From positions 1 through 64,000 of the forward strand of contig NZ_WHJG01000038.1 in NCBI RefSeq assembly GCF_011682175.1: DNA of 64,000 bases, in the 5' to 3' direction. A program made the position numbers and the translations under genes. Numbering within the stretch: position 1 is the first letter of the stretch; every line of letters begins with the position of its first letter. The notes under the pieces are model-generated. The model did no database searches. It saw only the letters and a program-made list of their open reading frames with translations, and was not told where the DNA came from. This DNA comes from Massilia frigida (GTDB lineage Bacteria; Pseudomonadota; Gammaproteobacteria; Burkholderiales; Burkholderiaceae_D). Below are positions 58,804 to 64,000 of the stretch, in pieces.

Positions 58804-59408
58804 GGCGCATCCTTGAGATAGAACGATTGCAGCACTACCCGGGTGGCGTCGAGCGCGCCGAAGCCGACGGCAGTGATGCGGTAGAAGTTGGCCGGCGGAC
58901 GGGCGGCATCGGCGCCGGCCTGGGTGTGCGGCAACAGTTCGATCAGGTAGCGCGGCAATTTCAGCGGCAGCGTGCCTTTGCCCGACGGCAGCTGCGCGCC
59001 CGTGAAGCGGCCGTATCCGACCCCGCCCGGCAGCGGCCCGTCATTGCCCGACAGATCGACGTTTTGCCACGCCGGCTGCCCGGGCACGTGCCGGCACAGG
59101 CCGGCGTTGACCTCGGCTTCGGCCCCGCAGCCGTCAACGAAGCCGAGCGCGCTGCCGCGGGCAAACAGCGCCGCGCGCGCCGACAGGGGATCGCTGCCGC
59201 CTTCGATATCGTACTCGGCATCGGCCAGCGCCGACTCGGCTGCCTGGAAGGCGATGTGCCGGTCGCGTTCGTGGCGGGCGGATTTTTCGCCGTCGAGCGC
59301 GCTGCGGGCGGCGGACACGCCGATGATCATCAGCGCCAGCAGCACGAACAGGGCCGTCAGCATGACGGCGCCACCATGGCGGGCGCAAGGACAGGGAGCG
59401 CGGGGCAT
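58800..59408 (-). CDS. pilX: Minor pilin PilX
   Basis: 202 residues. Basic leader PRAPCPCARHGGAVMLTALFVLLALMIIGVSAARSAL with a hydrophobic helix, followed by RHERDRHIAFQAAESALADAEYDIE, the conserved PilX helix. No glutamate at +5, as usual for PilX-type pseudopilins. Part of the tip-priming complex; ATGA overlap with pilY1. Confidence 0.9.
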   Translation of the reverse strand: MPRAPCPCARHGGAVMLTALFVLLALMIIGVSAARSALDGEKSARHERDRHIAFQAAESALADAEYDIEGGSDPLSARAALFARGSALGFVDGCGAEAEVNAGLCRHVPGQPAWQNVDLSGNDGPLPGGVGYGRFTGAQLPSGKGTLPLKLPRYLIELLPHTQAGADAARPPANFYRITAVGFGALDATRVVLQSFYLKDAP

Positions 59409-59414
59409 GGTGTC

Positions 59415-60362
59415 TCACAGGGCCGCATTGCGCAGCACGATGGTGGTGGCGAAGCTGCGCCGTTCGCGCCAGCGCAACGCAGGCGGCATGCGCGCTTCAT
59501 CGGGCCGGGTACCGGGATCGGCCGCGCCGCCGTAGCCGGCACCGAACAGGTCGAACGCCTGGGGCTCGCGCTCGGGCGCGCCGCGCCGGGCACCGTGCAG
59601 CAGCAGCGCCACCTTGATGCTGGCCACCCGCTTCCAGTGGGTTTTACGGCGCAAGTCTTGCTCGCGCTCGGCCGGACTGGCGCCATCGAGCGCCAGGGCG
59701 GCGTCGAGCGCGTTGACGGCGCCGGCGCTGAGATACTGGTTGGGCAAGCCATCGGCCGGCGCGTCGGTGTCGAGGCCGTACAGCACCTGGAACGTGTCGA
59801 CGCCCGCCACCAGCGCATCGCTGCGCCAGTTGTTCTGCCCCCGGTATTTGCAGCGCAGTTCAGCCGCGCCGCCCGCCGCCGGCGCGACGTAGAAAATGCT
59901 CCAGCCTTCGCTGCCGGCACCCACGCCGAAGCCGGCGCAACTGAGCATGCTGGCATCGCCCTCGGCGCCCTCGCCCACGCCGTCGAAACGCAGCGCCAGC
60001 ACGTCGCTGCCGTTGATGCCGCCCGGGCGCGCACCGGCGATGCCGGCCCCGCCGCCAAGCCCATGGTCGTCCAGTCCGCCGATGCGGGCGGCGGCGCTGG
60101 CCGGCGACGGCGGCGCGTCTTCACGGTCGAGGTCGACAAAAGCGCCCTGGCGCGCCGCGCGTTCGATGGCGTCCAGCGCAAAGCGGCCGGCGTCGTCCAC
60201 CCGCGCCAGGTCGTCCTGGGCGGCGTAGCCGGTCTGGGCCGACACCAGCACGGAAGCCGCAGCCAGTGAAACAAGCAGGCCGAGCAGCAGCGCGACCAGC
60301 AATTCCACCAGGGTCAGGCCGGCCTGGCGCCATCCGCGCCGCAAGGCCGCATGTGCGCTCAT
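59415..60362 (-). CDS. pilW: Minor pilin PilW
   Basis: 315 residues. Prepilin motif GWRQAGLTLVELLVALLLGLLVSLAAASV with Glu5 (VE). Then the AQTGYAAQDDLARVDDAGRFALDAIERAARQGAF helix typical of PilW, and a Cys-containing globular domain. The start at 60362 is the ATG sharing four bases with the pilV stop. Confidence 0.9.
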   Translation of the reverse strand: MSAHAALRRGWRQAGLTLVELLVALLLGLLVSLAAASVLVSAQTGYAAQDDLARVDDAGRFALDAIERAARQGAFVDLDREDAPPSPASAAARIGGLDDHGLGGGAGIAGARPGGINGSDVLALRFDGVGEGAEGDASMLSCAGFGVGAGSEGWSIFYVAPAAGGAAELRCKYRGQNNWRSDALVAGVDTFQVLYGLDTDAPADGLPNQYLSAGAVNALDAALALDGASPAEREQDLRRKTHWKRVASIKVALLLHGARRGAPEREPQAFDLFGAGYGGAADPGTRPDEARMPPALRWRERRSFATTIVLRNAAL

Positions 60363-60940
60363 GGCGCACCCGTGCCGAGCATCAGCGCCACGGCAGGCGC
60401 CGATGGTGCGCCGGGGGCGGCATCGGCGGCGCCGTCGGCCCGCCTGGCGCGCCAGCCGAGCTTGATCACCACGGGCGCGCCGGCCGCGCTGGCGCACTCC
60501 CAGGCCAATGCCCGGCGCCCGTCATCCCACACGGTGGCGTCGCGGCAGACCGCGATGCGGCCACCGGGGAAACCCGCGTGCAGCGCGGCCACCGTGTCGG
60601 CGATGTCGAACTGGGCCAGCTGGGCGCTGCTGCACGAGCCCGCGCCGTAGCAGCCGGCGGGCGCGGGCGGCGGCGTGCCGTCCGCCGCATCGTAGCGCAG
60701 TTGCAGGTAGGGGTTGCCGAGATCGTCGCGCCGCATCTGGCCGGCATTGGCCTGCATGCGTTCGGCCAGGCTGGTGGCCAGTTGCACCCCGCGCGACATG
60801 AGACTGATTCCCTGGCGCGTACGCAGCGCCGCGACCTGGAGGCCGAGCGCGCCCAGGATGCCGACGGCGAGCAGCAGTACCGCCACCAGCACTTCGGTCA
60901 GCGTGAATCCGCCGGCGACAGGTTTTCGCAGTAAGCGCAT
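60359..60940 (-). CDS. pilV: Minor pilin PilV
   Basis: 193 residues. Leader MRLLRKPVAGG then FTLTEVLVAVLLLAVGILGALGLQVAALR, the type IV pilin signal and hydrophobic helix with E5. First gene of the minor pilin operon; the start at 60940 places the prepilin peptidase glycine correctly, whereas the open frame extends nine codons further without a ribosome site. C-terminal region contains three Cys and is compositionally Ala/Gly-rich. Confidence 0.9.
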   Translation of the reverse strand: MRLLRKPVAGGFTLTEVLVAVLLLAVGILGALGLQVAALRTRQGISLMSRGVQLATSLAERMQANAGQMRRDDLGNPYLQLRYDAADGTPPPAPAGCYGAGSCSSAQLAQFDIADTVAALHAGFPGGRIAVCRDATVWDDGRRALAWECASAAGAPVVIKLGWRARRADGAADAAPGAPSAPAVALMLGTGAP

Positions 60941-61100
60941 GACTCCCCCGCAACGTTGAACAGACACGTCCGGTCATGACGCCGCGGCCCGGCAGGCAGG
61001 GCTGCACGGTTGCGTGGACGGGTGATCTGGATCGCTTGGGAGCTACGTTAACAGCGGTGGGTGCAAACGCGCATGGCCTGCCTCAAGCGTGTGAGCCGAA

Positions 61101-61568
61101 CTATTTGCGTGGTTTGCGCTCGTGGCCTACTTCGGCAATGGCTTCCTGGAACTCGGCCAGGTCTTCGAAGTTTTTATACACGGACGCGAAGCGGATGTAG
61201 GCGATCTTGTCGAGGCGTTTCAGTTCCTGCATGACCAGCTCGCCCACGTGGCCGGTATCGACCTCGCGCTGTCCGCTGGTGAGCAGTTTTTCCTCGATCG
61301 AGGCGACTGCGCTGTCGATCGCTTCGGCCGACACCGGCCGCTTGCGCAGCGCCAGCATCAGGCTGCCGCGCAGCTTGCCCGAGGCGTACTCGGTGCGGCT
61401 GCCGTTTTTCTTGACCATGATCGGCATCGACAATTCGATCCGCTCATAGGTGGTGAAGCGCTTGTCGCACTTGACGCAGCGGCGCCGGCGCCGGATCGAA
61501 TCGCCCTCCTCGGATACACGCGTATCGAGCACTTGCGTGTCTTCATGCTGACAGAAAGGACATTTCAT
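61101..61568 (-). CDS. nrdR: Transcriptional repressor NrdR
   Basis: 155 residues. N-terminal zinc ribbon [43 protein letters not shown] (two CxxC), followed by the ATP-cone domain (about 46-140). It represses ribonucleotide reductase genes in response to (d)ATP. Starts 38 bp after glyA, the usual gammaproteobacterial/betaproteobacterial order. Confidence 0.98.
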   Translation of the reverse strand: MKCPFCQHEDTQVLDTRVSEEGDSIRRRRRCVKCDKRFTTYERIELSMPIMVKKNGSRTEYASGKLRGSLMLALRKRPVSAEAIDSAVASIEEKLLTSGQREVDTGHVGELVMQELKRLDKIAYIRFASVYKNFEDLAEFQEAIAEVGHERKPRK

Positions 61569-61606
61569 GGGGCGCCGGGCTTGCTGTGAAAGGACGTGAG
61601 CTTACA

Positions 61607-62854
<1,248 letters not shown>

Positions 62855-62931
62855 GAAAAAACTCCAATCGATAAGAGTGCGAGGCACCTGATTGCAAGGA
62901 TCGAATGAGGGGAGCCGTCGAAAATGGAACA

Positions 62932-62967
62932 GGCAGCCTCATCGTGCGCTTCCATCGGTGGCTGCCC
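62932..62967 (-). promoter_or_regulatory. Candidate expression platform of the glyA riboswitch
   Basis: On the minus strand, GGGCAGCC (62960-62967, part of the conserved 3' aptamer motif) can pair with GGCTGCC (62932-62938), followed by TGTTCCATTTT. This alternative stem would compete with the ligand-bound aptamer and could act as a terminator, a common riboswitch arrangement. Confidence 0.5.
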
Positions 62968-63063
62968 AGGCGAACGGCTGATGAAATCTCACGTTCCCCG
63001 GTGGATGCCCACCTTTCGCCGCCAGGCAGCAATGCGCCGCGACTTTTCGCCAGTTACGTGAGA
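62960..63063 (-). promoter_or_regulatory. ZTP (pfl) riboswitch upstream of glyA
   Basis: On the minus strand, P1 pairs TCTCACGT (63056-63063) with ACGTGAGA (62987-62994). After the 5' P1 strand comes AACTGGCG, then the GGTGGGCATCCACCGGGGAA helix and loop, and 3' the diagnostic CCGTTCGCCTGGGCA. This order and these motifs match the pfl RNA consensus (GUGACUGGCG, ACCACCGGGGA, CCGCCUGGGCA). ZTP riboswitches sense the purine intermediate ZTP/ZMP and activate one-carbon genes; glyA is a classical target. About 106 bases of untranslated RNA separate it from the ATG. Confidence 0.87.
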
Positions 63064-63197
63064 CATAATGGAGCCCAAATTGTAAGTTAAGTCCCCGATT
63101 AGGGCAAGGAATGGGATTGCCTAAATGGCAGGTAGCGGCCATTCCAGTCACTTCGACTACAATTGAGCACAGCTTCGCACTTCTTCAGGACACTACC

Positions 63198-63944
63198 ATG
63201 ATCGTTTTTATCACCGGCGCCTCCGCCGGCTTCGGCGCCGAAATGGCGCGTACCTTCGTCAACAACGGCCATCAGGTCGTGATCAGCGGGCGCCGCAAGG
63301 ACCGCCTCGACGCCCTGGCAGCCGAGCTGGGCGACCTGGCTTTGCCGATCGTCATGGATGTCACCTGCAAGGAATCGATCAATGAAGCCTTGTCGATGCT
63401 GCCGCAGTCGTGGCGCCAGGTCGATGTGCTGATCAATAATGCCGGGCTGGCGCTCGGCACGCAGCCGGCCCACGAAGCCCCGCTGGCCGACTGGGAAACC
63501 ATGATCGCGACCAATTGCACCGGGCTGGTGACGATGACGCGCGCCCTGCTGCCGGCCATGGTCGAGCGCGGCAGCGGGCTGATCATCAACCTGGGATCGG
63601 TGGCGGGCCACTATCCCTACCCGGGCGGCAATGTGTACGGCGCGACCAAGGCATTTGTCGACCAGTTCACGCTCAACCTGCGCGCCGACCTGGCGGGGAC
63701 CGGCGTGCGCGCGACCAACGTGGCGCCGGGATTGTGCGGCGGGACCGAGTTTTCCAACGTGCGCTTCAAGGGCGACGACGCGGCCGCGGCCAAGGTGTAC
63801 GAAGGCACGGTGCCGCTCACGGCCAAGGATATTGCGGCGACGGTATTCTGGATCGCCACCCTGCCGCCGCATATGAATATCAATACGATCGAGATGATGC
63901 CGACTTGCCAGGGGTTTTCGCCGTTTGCGATCAAGCGGACCTGA
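63198..63944 (+). CDS. Short-chain dehydrogenase/reductase, YdfG type
   Basis: 248 residues, classical SDR. TGASAGFG (residues 6-13) NAD(P) loop; NNAG; catalytic Ser in NLGSVAGHYPYPGGNVYGATKAF with YxxxK (Tyr-Gly-Ala-Thr-Lys). RR at 34-35 suggests NADPH. The NVYGATKAFV and GLCGGTEFSNVRFKGD segments resemble YdfG (3-hydroxy acid dehydrogenase/malonic semialdehyde reductase). The ATG follows AGGA. Gene is divergent from glyA and ends 56 bases from the window edge; no gene is seen beyond it. Confidence 0.9.
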   Translation: MIVFITGASAGFGAEMARTFVNNGHQVVISGRRKDRLDALAAELGDLALPIVMDVTCKESINEALSMLPQSWRQVDVLINNAGLALGTQPAHEAPLADWETMIATNCTGLVTMTRALLPAMVERGSGLIINLGSVAGHYPYPGGNVYGATKAFVDQFTLNLRADLAGTGVRATNVAPGLCGGTEFSNVRFKGDDAAAAKVYEGTVPLTAKDIAATVFWIATLPPHMNINTIEMMPTCQGFSPFAIKRT

Positions 63945-64000
63945 GGTTCCGTCGTTCCTGATACTGCCAGAAACGACTACCCGCGCCGCCCACGTCGTAC

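Overview
The window is high-GC DNA from a betaproteobacterium of the order Burkholderiales. Housekeeping genes and their order (dnaX next to the 4.5S RNA gene, dnaX-ybaB-recR, ribB-ribH-nusB, glyA-nrdR, a pilV-W-X-Y1-E-fimT minor pilin operon), together with the many c-di-GMP proteins, point to Oxalobacteraceae, with Massilia, Duganella or Janthinobacterium the closest guesses. The family placement is inference from gene content; no 16S rRNA gene is present. There is no insertion sequence, integrase, CRISPR array or phage gene.

1-13.5 kb is the accessory part. After a DUF1330 gene and a tRNA-Ser(UGA) come four large leftward RTX (hemolysin-type calcium-binding repeat) genes. They consist almost entirely of glycine/aspartate nonapeptide arrays separated by copies of a domain that resembles a type I secretion C-terminal target domain. 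The two middle genes are tandem duplicates with a period of about 4.04 kb that includes their flanks. A short frameshifted remnant at 11165-11440 joins an RTX amino-terminal motif almost directly to an RTX carboxy-terminal motif, so a fifth copy appears to have collapsed. No type I secretion genes and no recognisable effector domains lie in the window.

13.5-27.5 kb is signalling. It holds a PAS-GGDEF-EAL protein with an EAL/HDOD partner and a NarL-type two-component system with a Cache-domain kinase. That system is divergent from cstA-ybdD, a peptide/pyruvate-type transporter with its small partner. A lone SLOG-fold protein follows, then a hybrid histidine kinase with two receiver domains and Hpt, paired with a REC-PAS-GGDEF-EAL output protein. 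A further REC-GAF-PAS-GGDEF-EAL protein is at 43.7-46.5 kb.

27.5-54 kb is mostly core metabolism and information processing: a penicillin-acylase-family hydrolase, a small lipoprotein, a DUF2334 deacetylase with a glycosyltransferase, dnaX-ybaB-recR with a CoA-transferase gene coupled to recR, the SRP RNA, ubiD, a lytic transglycosylase, two riboflavin loci (ribBX-ribH-nusB and ribD-ribE), an M16 peptidase, an S9 peptidase and a GNAT acetyltransferase.

54-64 kb carries the type IV pilus minor pilin/PilY1 operon, with 4-bp start/stop overlaps at three junctions. It is followed by the glyA-nrdR unit, which is headed by a well-matched ZTP (pfl) riboswitch, and by a short-chain dehydrogenase. 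Several tandem repeats (13, 21 and 27 bp units) and clear terminator hairpins are annotated separately.
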